Notes: a model not told the origin generated them from the sequence alone. A stretch of DNA of 64,000 bases from Podospora comata (GCA_017354895.1 CP071497.1:248001-312000), one strand, 5' to 3'. Positions 10,461-22,046 are shown, counted from the first letter of the stretch. Translations and numbers: made by a program.

Positions 10461-12014
10461 ATGACAACCAAAACCTCATCACTAGAGAAGCGAAAATGGT
10501 ACCAGATACAATGGTTCCAACCGCAAGACACGCCTCGCGAGAGGAAACTTATCAACAAGCTCGATCTCCTGATTGTGCCCTACGCCTTTTTGGCATATTG
10601 GGTCAAGTACATGGACCAATCCAACCTCAGTATGCCTTCTATCACTGCCTCAAGCCCGAGTTATACTCACACCTACTAACACGACACAGACAACGCCTAC
10701 GTCGCCGGCCTGAAAGAAGACCTCGGCTTCCAAGGCAACGAGCTGGTCCAGCTCCAGACAATGTACATCATCGGCGCCGTCCTCGGTCAAATCCCATTCA
10801 TGTTCCTCTTCACCTACGTCCCCATGCACTGGGTCATTCCATTCCTCGACGTCGCCTGGGGCGTCTTCACTCTGCTGCAGTATAGAGTGACGGGCTTTGC
10901 CGAGCTGGCCGCCTACCGGTTCCTCGTCGGGTGGTTCGAGGCGGCCTTCTTCCCGGCCATGCACTACATTTTTGGGGCTTGGTACCGGAGTGATGAGATC
11001 GCTCGGAGAGGTGGTGTTTTCTACCTTGGGCTGACGCTGGGAACGCTCACCGCGGGGCTGATACAGGCTGGCGCGAGCCAACGTCTTGAGGGAGTCAAGG
11101 GGTTGGCGGGGTGGAGGTGGATGTACATCATTTGTGCGCTCATCACCATTCCGATTGGCATCATTGGGTATTTTGTTCTCCCCGGGACACCAGACAGGCC
11201 GAACGGATTACTGTTGTCGGAGGAAGATGTCGCTGTTGCCAAGGAGCGTCTGCAGAGAGATGGCCACGTCACCGAGGGAAAGTTCTCGTGGAAGGGACTG
11301 GCCAAGATTGCAAAGACGTGGCACTTTTGGGGGTTGATCTTGTTTGACGTACTCTTCTGGAATGGAAGCATAAACACTTCGACCGGTGGCTATCTTCTCT
11401 GGATCAAGAGTCTGGGGAGATTCTCCAAGGCGAGGGTGAACGAGCTTGGCACCATCTCGCCGGCGCTGGGTATGTTTTACACGGTGGCGATCTGCTTCGC
11501 TTCGGATTTGGTGTTGGGACCGGCGTGGGCTATCACGGTGGCTCATGTCTGGAATATCATTGGTCTGATCATTCAGGTTATCTGGGAGGTGCCGGAGGGT
11601 GCGTTGTGGTTTTCCTTCATGACGACTTACAGCGCTGTGGCTATGAGTTCGGTATTGTACGGATGGGTCAACAGTCAGCTCAAGGCAGCCCCAGCGGAAA
11701 GAGCATTCACGTTGGTTCTTATCAACACTGTTGCTCAGAGCACTACGGCCTGGACGCCTCTTTTGGTCTTCAAGACGGTCGAGGGGCCGAGATTTACCAA
11801 GGGTTACTCTTTCGTTTTGGCCAACGCCGTTTGTTTGATTGGCATGGCGCATGTGTTGAGGATATATCTTGCTAAAAAGGAGTAAGTTTTCGAGAGATAA
11901 CCTCATGAACCGACGCTAACACTCTGCCACAGCGCCAAGAGAGCAGACGCCGAATCTGGGTCAACGACGGGGACATCACTGGCCGAGGGCAACAAGGCGG
12001 CTGAGAAGATTTGA
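10461..12014 (+). CDS. Allantoate permease family (DAL5-like) MFS transporter
   Basis: Predicted 480-residue anion:cation symporter family transporter, 12 membrane spans, plasma membrane. Exons 10461-10629, 10690-11881, 11933-12014. The opening KLDLLIVPYAFLAYWVKYMD then QSNLNNAYVAGLKEDLGF (rebuilt across the first intron) is the family's signature; WGVFTLLQY, RFLVGWFEAAFFPAMHYIFG, FYLGLTLGTLTAGLIQAG and GWRWMYIICA follow in the expected order. The cytosolic middle loop and the charged tail are normal. The family carries organic acids such as allantoate, nicotinate, biotin or pantothenate; this sequence does not tell which. The ATG at 10461 has a good A at -3; an in-frame ATG 45 bases earlier is possible. 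Its stop is only 33 bases from the stop of the convergent neighbour. Confidence 0.92.
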
Positions 12015-12047
12015 GCCGCAGTATTCGATTTGTTATTTATCTCCAAC

Positions 12048-12845
12048 TCATCTTCCACAGTTCCTGGTCGAGCAAACAGTATTCTCGTGAATATACCGAA
12101 TCTCCCCCGACTCCACCCTGATCAAGTTGTTCGTCTGCGTGCCCGGATGTCTCGGGATAGCAGCGTCGAGAAAAGGGAACAGATGGAAGATATCCACCGC
12201 GCCCAATTCCTCGTCAATTGTGTACCGCTGATTGCTGACGTTGAACGGGGGCGGGAAGTTGAGGAGGCAGTTGCTGGTGATGTAGAAACCTCCCTCAAGA
12301 CGGGCGCAGTTCTTGGCAAAAACAGGCTTGACGGTATGGTTGCCCCATGCATCGATGTACGCGTCTCCCGCTGCTTTGAGAGCCTCCCGAGATTCACGCT
12401 TTTCCACTGGGACAGGGGCCCAGCTTTCCTGTCGATTGTAGATCAGGGACCCAGTCGCGTTGAACAGCCAGTCGCCTGTGTCACACACGATTGAGTCGAT
12501 GTGTGTAACCTTGCTGTCGGTGAAAGCAAGCCTTGTGCCAATGACGTAGGGGTGTTCTGTGGTGGCGACGATTTCGGTGTATGAGGCGCATTGGGTGGTG
12601 TCGTAGATGCTGAGGTTGAAGTCAATCTTGATGCCTTGCGACAGGACCCCTGTGGTGATGTTCACAAGAGCGTCGTTCTCGTAGTAGTCGACATCGCTCG
12701 ATAGTGTCGAGAAGGTCGGCTCTCCAGCAGTGAGAGCATCCAGGTATTCTGCCGTTGCAGCCTTCAGGAAGTCTCGGGTGCAGGGAGTTTGGCCCAGAAC
12801 TGGCAAAGCCAGGGCGATGCTGGTAAAGAGGAGAGAAGACAACAT
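12048..12845 (-). CDS. Small secreted DUF8021-like protein
   Basis: Intronless, 265 residues from the ATG at 12845, which begins a clean signal peptide (MLSSLLFTSIALALPVLG, cut near GQ-TP). An in-frame ATG at 12977 would add 44 residues before the signal and is less likely. The mature part has two related alpha+beta halves: one starting CTRDFLKAATAEYLDAL, the other ESREALKAAGDAYIDAWG, each followed by blocks such as GTRLAFTD and TGDWLFNATG. This matches fungal secreted proteins annotated as DUF8021 (SnoaL-like fold; from memory). Several N-x-S/T sites fit secretion. Even Cys count suggests disulphides. Function is not known; it could bind or modify a small molecule outside the cell. Confidence 0.75.
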   Translation of the reverse strand: MLSSLLFTSIALALPVLGQTPCTRDFLKAATAEYLDALTAGEPTFSTLSSDVDYYENDALVNITTGVLSQGIKIDFNLSIYDTTQCASYTEIVATTEHPYVIGTRLAFTDSKVTHIDSIVCDTGDWLFNATGSLIYNRQESWAPVPVEKRESREALKAAGDAYIDAWGNHTVKPVFAKNCARLEGGFYITSNCLLNFPPPFNVSNQRYTIDEELGAVDIFHLFPFLDAAIPRHPGTQTNNLIRVESGEIRYIHENTVCSTRNCGR

Positions 12846-14270
12846 GATGGCGGTCGAGACGCTAGAAGCGGTTACTGTCTCTTGGTGAAGCTCAACATGT
12901 TGAAGAATCACTTCCCCATACTTGAATTTGTACATGGCAGGAGGTTGTTCTTTGGGGTCAAATGAGGGGGTGACCATCTCGAGTGCCGTCCCGCTGAGAT
13001 TTAGCCGTCATGTATATGAGAATTCGGCGTTAGAAAAGCAGCATCCTTACCAGGAGGGGCACAACGGCAAATGGGATTGCTCAATCATTGTTGTTTAAAG
13101 CCGCCATAAACCCTCTGATCATCCGGTGAGGGGAGGGAGTCGTGCATAGTCCCTGAACTGCCGAGTTCACAATACTGCAAACTAACCAGAGCTTCTAGGG
13201 TCATGTCAGTATGTGCGAGTGTTGACAAGCTTTCAGGGGCTCAGGGGTTATTTGACAACTGGAGGGCACAGACCATACTCTGGTCCTCGGGGGATGACGT
13301 CGGTTGACTTGGTAACAAATCGCGAAAGTTTCCCCGTCGTCAGCAAACGTGCAAACCAGGGGCGCGGAAGCCGGGCGACCCGGCCCCGATCGCTGACAGG
13401 GCTGAAGAAGGGCAGGTTGGAGCAGCAAACCTGGATCGTCGCAAATCGAATCCTTCGTCCAAAGCCCGGCATCTTGGCACCTCAATTTCGCCAATCTCCA
13501 CCACTTATCTTATCGGCCCCCATTTGCTGCAACAACGAGGCCCAGTACCACCACCAAGAACGGCCCGCAGGTCTACCAAACATTGCGTTCCTCGAGCCGC
13601 ATGACCAACTTGGGCACCTACAATGCTAATAATCCGAGGTCGAAAACTCGAGTCCGAATAGCCGCCACCACCGTCCCCTCCGGGCACTGGGGGTCTTTTC
13701 GTCGGCCACCCATGAATGTGGGAAGGATTTTGGCCTAGTGTTTCAAAAGTCGCCGTCGGTGCCAATCGCTGCATGTGGTGAGCGCTTTCCTCTCTCAGCA
13801 ACGCGTCTTGCTGTGCCGCAGCTAGTGGCACTGTCTTTGGCACGTTAACCGTTGAGTTTGGACGCCGAGTATGCCCAGAGGCTCCAGATCGGCCCTAGCG
13901 CACACTGTGCAACGGTTTAGACCACCAAAGATGTGCAAGACAAGCAGGGAAGCAGGGGGCGGAGTTTGGGGCTTGTCTTGAACTGAACATTGACGGCCAA
14001 GAACTCCAGATTTGTCGGCGAGCCACTCGCGGTGCGACAGAAGGTGCTGCTTTTTTCTCCCTTGCCCTCAACTCCCCATGGAGCTTCTTCCTCATCTCTC
14101 TCCTCTTCCGCCTTGATGGTTGAAGAAACCTAATGTTGCCCAACTCACTCTCAACATACTGATAGCTTTTTGAGTGCCAATGAGCCTCCGCGGTTCAGAG
14201 TCATCTGATATTTGCAGTTCGGATCTGAGGAGGAATCCAAGTGGCCTGGTGGTCACAAATCATTGACACG
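12846..14270. other. Divergent intergenic region, no gene seen
   Basis: 1.4 kb between two gene starts. GC-rich blocks about 13300-13700 give long open frames on both strands, but these show no domain, no codon pattern and no partner exon. I treat them as chance. Confidence 0.45.
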
Positions 14271-16045
14271 ATGTCGGGAATCCTTCGGTCAAAATATCGA
14301 ATGGCACTTCCGCTCTTCCTTTCAATCTTTCAAGGCCTGGCCGAGGCAGTGTCACCTGTCTCCATCAAAGGAACAAAGTTGTACGATGAAAGCGGCGCTC
14401 AGTTTTTCCTCAAAGGTACTACCTGTTGCCCATTCCATCTTGCTCTCAGACTAACATGATCCAGGCACGGTGTATGTTGCTGGGGATAATCGCAATGATC
14501 CTTTATTGAACACGACCCAGTGCCAGATAGATGCAGAGCATCTAAAGAATGTTGGCGCCAATGCAGTCTACATTTACAGCATCGATGTCTCCAAGCTCGG
14601 TCAGCATCGAGGCTGCATGGAGGAGTTCGACAAACAGGGAATTTATGTCTGGCTTCAGCTGGGACAGCTTCCCATGGTTCTGTCTAGGGTTTGTTTTTTT
14701 GACTCGTATTTGCTGGTAACAATTCACGTATCTAACACAGTTTCTTCAGAGCGATAACACTCCCAGATGGGACCTCGGCTTCTACAACACCTGGACCTCA
14801 ATAATCGATTCGTTCTCCGAGCACGATAACCTCTTGGCTTTTGGAATCGGGCAGGAAACGATCAACGGCACGTCCGTCACAACATTGGTGGCCCCCTCTG
14901 TGAAGGCCGCCGCCCGTGATCTGAAGCTGTTCCGGGACAAACGAGGATACAGACCGATACCCATCAGCTACACTGCCGGAGACTTTGAACAATATCGTCT
15001 TCTGACAGCTCAGTATCTCACCTGTGGGCCCGCCGAGTCTAGCGTAGACCTTTACGGCATCAACATCTTCAACAACTGCTCTGACGACAAGCTTGACCGT
15101 CTGCGGTCCGAGTTCTCCAACCATCACACCCCGGTCGTATTCGCCGAAGACGGCTGTTTTCCAGAGACCCGCGAGTTTTCCGAAGTCCAGACTTTCTTTG
15201 GGGAGTCCGAGTTCTCACGAATCTTCTCTGGCATGAACATCTACCAATGGGGACGCAATGAGTTCGGATTTGCTCTTGTTGTCTATGGTGACGAGGCCGA
15301 CCGAAACCTCGGCCAACCCGGTACATTCTTGCCAGCGTACACATCTCTCCAGCAGGTTTGGAGTGAAACCGTTCCCCAGTCCACCTCCCGAGATGCCTAT
15401 ACCTTTTCATCGACACAACTACCTTGCCCGACAGCTAACCCCCAGGTCGGCTGGTTGGTGGATAGAGCTGCTGCATTGCCGGCGATATCGGGATTAGACA
15501 TCAACACCGTGACCGCCCGTACGAGACGAACCAGACCAACGACGTCCACCTCAGCAACGGCAGTGCCCACTGAAAGCGGGGACAACTCTAGGGACAACTC
15601 TAGGGACGAGGAGGTCCTCGCCAGTAGTGGCATGTCCGCAGGCGCGATTGCCGGGATGGCCATCGGTATTGTCGCCGCCGTTGTTGGTGGAGCAGGTGCT
15701 GCCTTTTGGTTTTTGCGAAGACGGAAATCTCGTCAAGGGGAGCCCGATGACTACAACGGCCCTTATGAGAAAGCTGCGGCTGATTCTGATCGTCTCTCAA
15801 CTGCCAAGACTGAGCTGCCTGACCAAGAGAGAGCTGCGAATGAACTTGAGGGCAGGTTCCACCATCAACTACCAGTAAAGACGGATTGGAAGTACCCTCT
15901 CGAGGCTGGTAGTAAACCTGTCAGTGAACTCCCTGATGGAGCAGGTCGGCCTGGAAATCATTTTGAGTTGGAGGGGAGCCCAGTGCATGGGCCGGGGTAC
16001 AACCCAGGAGCAGAGTTGCCTGCGCCTGCACCTGTACCGAAGTAA
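14271..16045 (+). CDS. GH72-like beta-glucanosyltransferase with C-terminal membrane anchor
   Basis: Predicted 557 residues; exons 14271-14415, 14465-14688, 14741-16045. Signal-like N-terminus (LPLFLSIFQGLAEA), then a GH72 catalytic domain (Gas/Gel family, which cuts and re-joins wall beta-1,3-glucan). Recognisable parts: IKGTKLYDESGAQFFLKG, DPLLN then a conserved Cys, NVGANAVYIYSID, the acid/base region FGIGQETING with Glu about 162 (the family usually has Asn before this Glu, here Gln), and the nucleophile region VVFAEDGCF with Glu about 259. The usual GPI tail and CBM43 module are absent. Instead a Ser/Thr/Arg linker with two DNSR repeats leads to a membrane span (about 425-447, Gly/Ala/Val-rich) ending in RRRK and a 110-residue Pro/acidic cytosolic tail, as in wall sensors. 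Activity is uncertain. Confidence 0.82.
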
Positions 16046-16286
16046 CCAAACTTGACAAGACGCGTCAATCTTTGTTTGTTTCCATTTTCTTTTGCACACC
16101 AACATTTTCTTTCTTTTTCTTTCCGTAAATAATAGCCTACTTTACTTTGTATCCCCGACTTGTACAAATAAAACCCTTTGAAGAAAACAGCGCCCCGAGG
16201 AATGTGCACAACCCAAACAAACAAACATTGCCCCTTTTTAACCGCTAAATGACAGCTTGACAAGCGCGTCTCGCACTAACAAAACA

Positions 16287-17689
16287 TTACACCCGCACAA
16301 CCAGCTTGCCACCACTGATTTCACCCTTCCTCATCCGATCCAGCGCCTTGTTGATGCTGCCTAACCCAGCCTCCACGTCAATAATCTCTGGCGGCTGCAC
16401 CAACCCTTCCTTCAGCAACCTCTCCAACCAACTAACCAACGCCTCACCCACCTCCGGCACCTCATGGAACAACTTGATGGGCACAGTATGGAAAAGCGTC
16501 CCCTCCGGCGCCGTCTGCTTAGGCAAGCCCGTCAACCCAATCAAATGCGCACTCAACAACCTCGAGTCATGTGGCGTCGACGGCGGGCTCGGAGGCGCCT
16601 CACCCTCTTTTAAGAGTGGCTGCTCACCACCACCACCCAGATTATCCGGCGATAAAGCCTGCAGCAGACTCGTCGCCGATTCCCTTCCGCGGGTATCGAT
16701 CCCGAACCTCAACTTGCCCTTCAGATTCCCCTTGATGATCGCTACCGCTCTTTCCGGGTCGTGGCTGTCGACCAGCAAGTCGGTCCTGATAGCCTTGTGG
16801 TTCGCCAGCCGGAGTCCGTGCTTGGCCTTGTCCACCACGGCAACGGTCTTCAACCCTGCCAGCTTGGCCAGTTGGATGGTGAGGTTGGCGGAGGTGGACG
16901 ATCCGCCCCAGACGGCGAGCCAGTCCCCCTTTTGGGCGCGCTCATGGGAGCGGATGCCATCTAGGCACTCGGCGCGGATGTCCTCTGCTATCCTGTCGGC
17001 GGGGAGGTCGCGGACGAGGGAGTAGAGGTCTGGTCCGTCGAGAACGTGAGAGAAGTCAAGACCGGCGCAGACACCCAGGGCGAGGGCTGCAGCGACAAAG
17101 GCGACGCCGAGGGTGGAACCTTCTTCGATGGAGAGGAATGGGGGGAGGCGGACGGTGTTGTAGTCGAGTCCGACGACGTATTCTTGGTAGGCTGCCTTGC
17201 GGAGGTCGCGGTAGTCGGTGGAGATGACGAGGACGCGATCCTTTTCCTGAAGGCGGGTGGAGGAGGAGGAGGGGGCTTGGATTACTGTGCCGGCGAGCTC
17301 GCGGCCGGAGATGTAGGGGAGGGTGGGGATGGCGAAGTTGAAGTCACTGATTTGGTGTCAGTGAGACCTTCAGATTAGGCAGACAGAACGAGATGAACTT
17401 ACGGAGCCTTCCAGTCGATGGGGTTGAGACCAATGGCCTGGGTGCGGACCAAGACTTCGTGCTCGTCTTGGAGTTGTGGGACTGGGTAGTCGTCTGTCAA
17501 CTCGTAGGGTTGCCGTGCAGCATGCAACAGCAGGACCGTCTGGGTTTCTGGTGGAGGGGTGAGGGGTTCATCTGGCCGGACTGGGGCTTTCTCTGCCTCT
17601 GTGAGGTTGAGACTGTCAAGCTTGGGGCTTGATAGCGACTTTCTGAACTTGTGAAGAGACATTTTTCGGAGGAAGGACGTTCCACTCAT
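16287..17689 (-). CDS. Zinc-type MDR oxidoreductase (enoyl reductase-like)
   Basis: Predicted 448 residues, exons 17689-17403 and 17346-16287. A medium-chain dehydrogenase/reductase of the fungal TOXD/trans-enoyl-reductase-like group: LLLHAARQPYELTDDYPVP, then EVLVRTQAIGLNPIDWKAP, YISGRELAGTVIQ, LPPFLSIEEGSTLGVAFVAA and the NAD(P) region WGGSSTSANLTIQLAKLAG, a fold typical of quinone-oxidoreductase-like members without catalytic zinc ligands. It would reduce a C=C or C=O bond with NADPH. An about 55-residue low-complexity N-terminal extension precedes the domain, and the loop with PPSPPSTPHDS is unusual. An internal Met (17662) is an alternative start. It is divergent, 722 bases, from monooxygenase copy B, so the two may be co-regulated. 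Confidence 0.85.
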
Positions 17690-18411
17690 TGTGTCTCTCG
17701 AGCTGCTGTAGGCTGGCACCGGCAGAGCTTGTCTCTGATCAAAGAAACCAGTACGACTCGACTTTGAGCTGCCGCGGTAGGGTAGGCAAGATAAGGGATG
17801 TTGAGAAGGTGATGTCAGCACGGGTAGTACCGCAAAATCCGACCGAGATTTGTCAACTTAAGTAGTCGAAAGACACAACTACGCGCTCAGATTGCGCCAT
17901 CATGGTAATTGTATCTATTGGTCTCTCTCTCTCTGGGTCTCAGATCTGGATGTCCACTTGGTGTCACAGCCTCGACACACCCCCACACAAACTGCGAAGA
18001 AACACCAAATCCCACCATCTCCACAGATTAACGGGAATAATCCAAGATTCACCTGCCATCTCAGCTTTCGGGATGGCCTCCGGTCCGGGGGTGGTCTAAG
18101 GTAGACTTGGCGATGAGGCGGCCGCTATGAGCATCATTCCCCACATCAATTGCGCCATCGCCTCCCGGCTCCGGGACCCATCCAACAACCACGGGTCCTG
18201 CCGATCCACATTCGGGCCCATCCACGGCGATGGCGGCATGATGTGATGCCCTTTGGTGCCGTCCACATGTAGGCCCTGCCTGCAGCTTGCAGACGATGCC
18301 GACATATCTCCAGGATTCCCGCACGGCGTGATAAGCAAGCAACCAGCCTCTCAACCAAGACACTCACTATCCTCTTTGGACACATCTCGCTGGCACCTCT
18401 CATCCCTCACC
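17690..18411. promoter_or_regulatory. Shared divergent promoter region
   Basis: 722 bases between the MDR oxidoreductase and monooxygenase copy B starts. A GC-rich block at about 18060-18260 contains several CCGG/CGG motifs of the kind bound by Zn2Cys6 regulators. No gene seen. Confidence 0.35.
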
Positions 18412-20164
18412 ATGGCTGCTACCACCCCAGCTGTTCAGACCAGGCAAAAAAAGCCACTCATCGTCAATGCATTCGTTGAAATGTGTACGTATTCATTACC
18501 AGAATCAATCCCACTTGCTTGCATGAAAGAGGCACAGAAGACCCAGCTCAGCTCAACTGAACGCTTGCTAATGCTTCTGTTGGATTTCAGGCAGTGGGCA
18601 CCAGTCCCCAGGACTTTGGCGGCACCCTGACGATGAGTCCTGGAAGTTCAATGATCTTGACCATTGGGTTGAGCTTGCCAAGTTGCTAGAAGAGGCCAAG
18701 TTCCATGGCATTTTCATTGCTGATGTTTTGGGTGAGTAAACAAGCCCCCTTTTCCAACCCCTGACTTTGAACACAAGCAAACAACACTGACACAACCGCA
18801 ACAAAATAGGTGGTTATGATGTTTACAAGAATTCTCTGGACCCTGCTGTCATCAGCGGCGCTCAGTGGCCAGTGAACGAGCCTCTCTCCGTGGTGCCAGC
18901 CATGGCGGCGGCGACCAAGAACATTGGTTTCGGCGTCACCATTTCCACCACCTACGAACAGCCGTACCATCTTGCCAGACGGCTTGCCACAGTCGACCAT
19001 CTCACCAAGGGAAGGTCAGTTATTTTTGCCCCTTTCACCCACCCTCTGTCTCCAAACTAACACCACCTCCAGACTCGGCTGGAACGTCGTAACCTCCTAC
19101 CTCGACTCCGCCGCCCGCAACATCCACGGCAAGGCCACCCAGCTCGCCCACGACGACCGCTACGCCCAGGCGGAGGAGTACATGAAGGTCATGTACAAGC
19201 TCTTCCAGTCCTCCTGGCGCGACGACGCCGTCATCCTCGACCGCAAGAGGGGCATCTACACCGACCCTGCCCTCGTCAGAGAGATCAACCACAAGGGCAA
19301 GTTCTTCGACGTCCCCGGTCCCGCCATCACCCAACCCTCCCCCCAGCGCACCCCCTTGCTCCTCCAAGCCGGCACCTCCCGCGCCGGCAAGATCTTCGCC
19401 GCTCAGCACGCCGAAGCCATCTTCACCTCCGCTCACTCCCCGGCCGTCTGCGCCAAGAGCATCACCGAAATCCGCGAGCTAGCTCGTACTGAGTTCGGCA
19501 GAGACGGGAACAAGATCAAGGTTCTGGCTTTAGTCACCCCGATTCTGGGAAGGACAGAAGAGGAGGCACAGGCTAAACACGCCGAGTACCGCAAGTACGC
19601 CTCGACCGAGGGTGCCCTGGCTTTGTTCGGCGGTTGGACAGGCATCGATCTTGATCAGTACGGTGATGATGAGGAGCTGAGAGAGGTCGAGAGCAACGCT
19701 GTCAAGTCTACTGTCACTGGGTACGCCAAGTTTTCGCCGCAAAACTCCAAGTGGACGAAGCACACTGTTGCTGAACATGTTGCTATTGGTGGGAACGGGC
19801 CAATCATTGTTGGTACGCCCGAGCAGGTTGCCGATGGGTTAGAGAGGTGGGTGGAGGAGGGTGGGGTGGACGGGTTTAACTTTGTGAGTTTGTTCTTGCT
19901 TATTGGTGAAGAGAGTAACAGAGCTGACAGGAGACACAGGCTTACGCTCTCTTCCCGCAATCCTTCAAGGATATCATCGAGCTGCTTCTCCCAGAGCTGC
20001 GGAAGCGTGGTCTTTTCTGGGATGACTACGCCGTCCCAGGCGGCACATATCGCGAGAACTTCTACGGTGAGCCGGGACAGAAGCACCCACTACCTGAGCA
20101 CGTTGCTGCCAAGTTCCAGTGGAGGGCTGGCGTGCCAGCGGAGGAGCACCAGATTCCGGAATAA
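18412..20164 (+). CDS. NtaA/SnaA/DszA-type FMN-dependent monooxygenase (copy B)
   Basis: Predicted 484 residues, five exons: 18412-18484, 18591-18731, 18810-19014, 19073-19883, 19940-20164, all phases consistent. Same family as the gene at 2233-3921. Landmarks: [27 protein letters not shown] (first join), [19 protein letters not shown], the block at [65 protein letters not shown] and the closing [19 protein letters not shown]. The ATG has the context CACCATGG, near the fungal optimum. Intron positions differ from copy A throughout, which argues against recent duplication. It would work as a two-component monooxygenase with a separate flavin reductase; none is seen in the window. Substrate unknown. 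Confidence 0.93.
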
Positions 20165-20307
20165 CTGGGGAAAGTTCTCGATATCTTGATATGCAGAAGA
20201 GACATATACACACTATGATGATCCCATCCTGCTCCGGTCCATCTGTGCATCCAAGTCCCGAAAGGACTTTGCGTTATCATGAGGCATAAAGTAATAGTTA
20301 AAAGGGG
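20165..20307. other. 3' flank of monooxygenase copy B
   Basis: Probable 3' untranslated sequence leading directly into the 21-bp repeat array. Confidence 0.4.
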
Positions 20308-20557
20308 CTATTGCTATCCTTTTAAGCCTATTGACCACCTTCTAAGACCCATTATTATTTTTGAAGCGCTATTAACAATCTTTTGACGCCTATCAACTAT
20401 CTTAAAACACCTCTTAACTATCTTTGAAGGTATACTAAATATCTTTAAAGACATATTAACTATCTTTTAATGCATATCAACTATCTTTAAATGTATACAG
20501 ATTATCTCTCAAGGCCTATAAAGCATACCGCAAGGCATACCAGCTATCTCCCACACC
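20308..20557. repeat. Degenerate 21-bp minisatellite, array 1 (about 12 units)
   Basis: Twelve head-to-tail units, ten of 21 bases and two of 20, with no spacers. The shared core is TTAACTATCTTTAAAGGC, preceded by CTA. Units differ at 4-10 positions, so the array is old. It is A/T-rich in contrast to its surroundings and lies between the 3' ends of two convergent genes (stops at 20164 and 20673). A second array of the same unit is at 24189-24360. Confidence 0.85.
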
Positions 20558-20672
20558 TCCCTTGACGGGCAAAGATGGAGGTCTAGGCAGGCACAACCTT
20601 AAACCCTGTGGCTTCTCCTCTTAACTCGAAAATATAAGGGTATCATATCTGATTCATTTTATATATCACATC

Positions 20673-22046
20673 TCACCACTTCACTCTCCAATCCCACCCT
20701 TTTACTCGAACTCGAACCCAAAAGAAACACCCAAACGCGCCAACATAACTGGCAATAGCAAACACAAGTGGTCTCCAATAAGCCCTTCTATCCGTCTCTC
20801 CTCCCATGTCTACCAGGCCGCCGGCGATAGGTATTCCTGTCAAACATGCCAGGCTGGCAAAGGTGTAGGAAGTGGCGTAATACCGACCATAATCATGCGT
20901 CTCGCACAACTGGCCCAAACAGATGGGCACCAACGTGATGTTGGAGCCACTGACAAGACCAAACAAGACTGCAAACCCCGTTATCAGTCCAGCACCACCA
21001 CCTCCATCTTGGCCGAGCGCATCGGGGAGCCAGAAGCAGGCGACAGAAACGAGGCAGATAGCAATGGACACAACCATCGTGTTGTAGCGACCTGCTTTGT
21101 CGGCGATGTACCCAGGCAGATATCGCCCAATACAAGACGCCCCATTGATGATGGCAAGAAGCTGGTACGCGAACGCTGCATCACCTCCAGCGTCAGCATC
21201 CTCGGCCAGCCCCTGACGAGCGAGATAATAGCTTGGTATGTATGACACCGGGACAAAGTACGCCCACTCGATGAAGAAAACCCCAGCAGTCGTAAATGCC
21301 ATCGCTCCTGTACCATCAAGAAACATGCGTGGGTTGGGCAGCATATCTCGCCACGTAGAGGATGCCTTGGTCTGTCTGATCTCAAGACGACTTCGACAAA
21401 GGAGCACACTGGCAACGCAAAGTACGAGCAGCACGAAACCGACAATTCTCATGGCCCATGCCCATCCGACCTTGGGCACCAGTGACTGCATCATCAAGGG
21501 CCACATGACACCCCCCAGTGCGCTCCCCACAAAGGCAAACCCACTGGCTGTCCCTCGTCGCTTGTCAAACCAATGTGAAATGGCCCCGATAGCAGGTGTG
21601 AAGAGAAGGGAACACCCAGTGCCGGTAAGGATGGAGAAGGCAAGGATGAACTGGTAATACTCGGTGCACTGAGCGGTGGTAAAGATGCCGACAAGCAGAC
21701 AGACAGTCCCAAGAGCCATCAGTCCCTGGGGACCGTGTCGGTCGAAGACGGGGCCGATCTGCACGCCGCAGAAATAGGAGACAAAAACAAAGATGCCAAA
21801 GATCCACCCGATGGCTTGGTTGGAGTAAGTCGGCAGTACAGTCGTTGCGACGAGGGCCTGGAACATGCCGACTGAGTTGACGAGTCCCATGCCACAAGTC
21901 ATGGCACACCATGAACCAAAGGCCACGCTCCAGGCTTTGAAGCCGCCTTCGGGGTAGGTGATTTTCTTGGGGTCGACATTTTGATCTTCCGAGTCTTCTG
22001 GTGTGTTGATGGGTTTCTCAGTCGCAGGAGGCCCTGAAGTGCTCAT
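20673..22046 (-). CDS. Monocarboxylate transporter (MCT)-type MFS protein
   Basis: Intronless, 457 residues, 12 predicted membrane spans. The fungal MCT/Mch subfamily is marked by YPEGGFKAWSVAFGSWCAM at the first span, IGWIFGIFVFVSYFCGVQIG at the second, PVFDRHGPQGLMALG in the 2-3 loop, the HWFDKRRGTASGFAFVGSA segment in spans 4-5 and NGASCIGRYLPGYIADKAGR in spans 8-9. Members move monocarboxylates, riboflavin or secondary metabolites. The first 40 residues are an acidic cytosolic tail. Divergent from the EgtD-like methyltransferase (664 bases between starts), so a role exporting or importing its substrate is possible but unproven. Both genes are bracketed by the two minisatellite arrays. Confidence 0.93.
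   Translation of the reverse strand: MSTSGPPATEKPINTPEDSEDQNVDPKKITYPEGGFKAWSVAFGSWCAMTCGMGLVNSVGMFQALVATTVLPTYSNQAIGWIFGIFVFVSYFCGVQIGPVFDRHGPQGLMALGTVCLLVGIFTTAQCTEYYQFILAFSILTGTGCSLLFTPAIGAISHWFDKRRGTASGFAFVGSALGGVMWPLMMQSLVPKVGWAWAMRIVGFVLLVLCVASVLLCRSRLEIRQTKASSTWRDMLPNPRMFLDGTGAMAFTTAGVFFIEWAYFVPVSYIPSYYLARQGLAEDADAGGDAAFAYQLLAIINGASCIGRYLPGYIADKAGRYNTMVVSIAICLVSVACFWLPDALGQDGGGGAGLITGFAVLFGLVSGSNITLVPICLGQLCETHDYGRYYATSYTFASLACLTGIPIAGGLVDMGGETDRRAYWRPLVFAIASYVGAFGCFFWVRVRVKGWDWRVKW

Noticed and set aside
13201-13843. Overlapping open frames on both strands in the 12.8-14.3 kb gap
   Set aside because: GC-rich sequence opens several frames at once; none has a domain or a splice partner.
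14241-14270. Earlier start for the GH72-like gene
   Set aside because: It is a GTG codon; the ATG at 14271 precedes the signal-like segment.
20308-20557. CRISPR-like array
   Set aside because: Units follow each other without spacers and differ from one another; a fungal minisatellite, not CRISPR.
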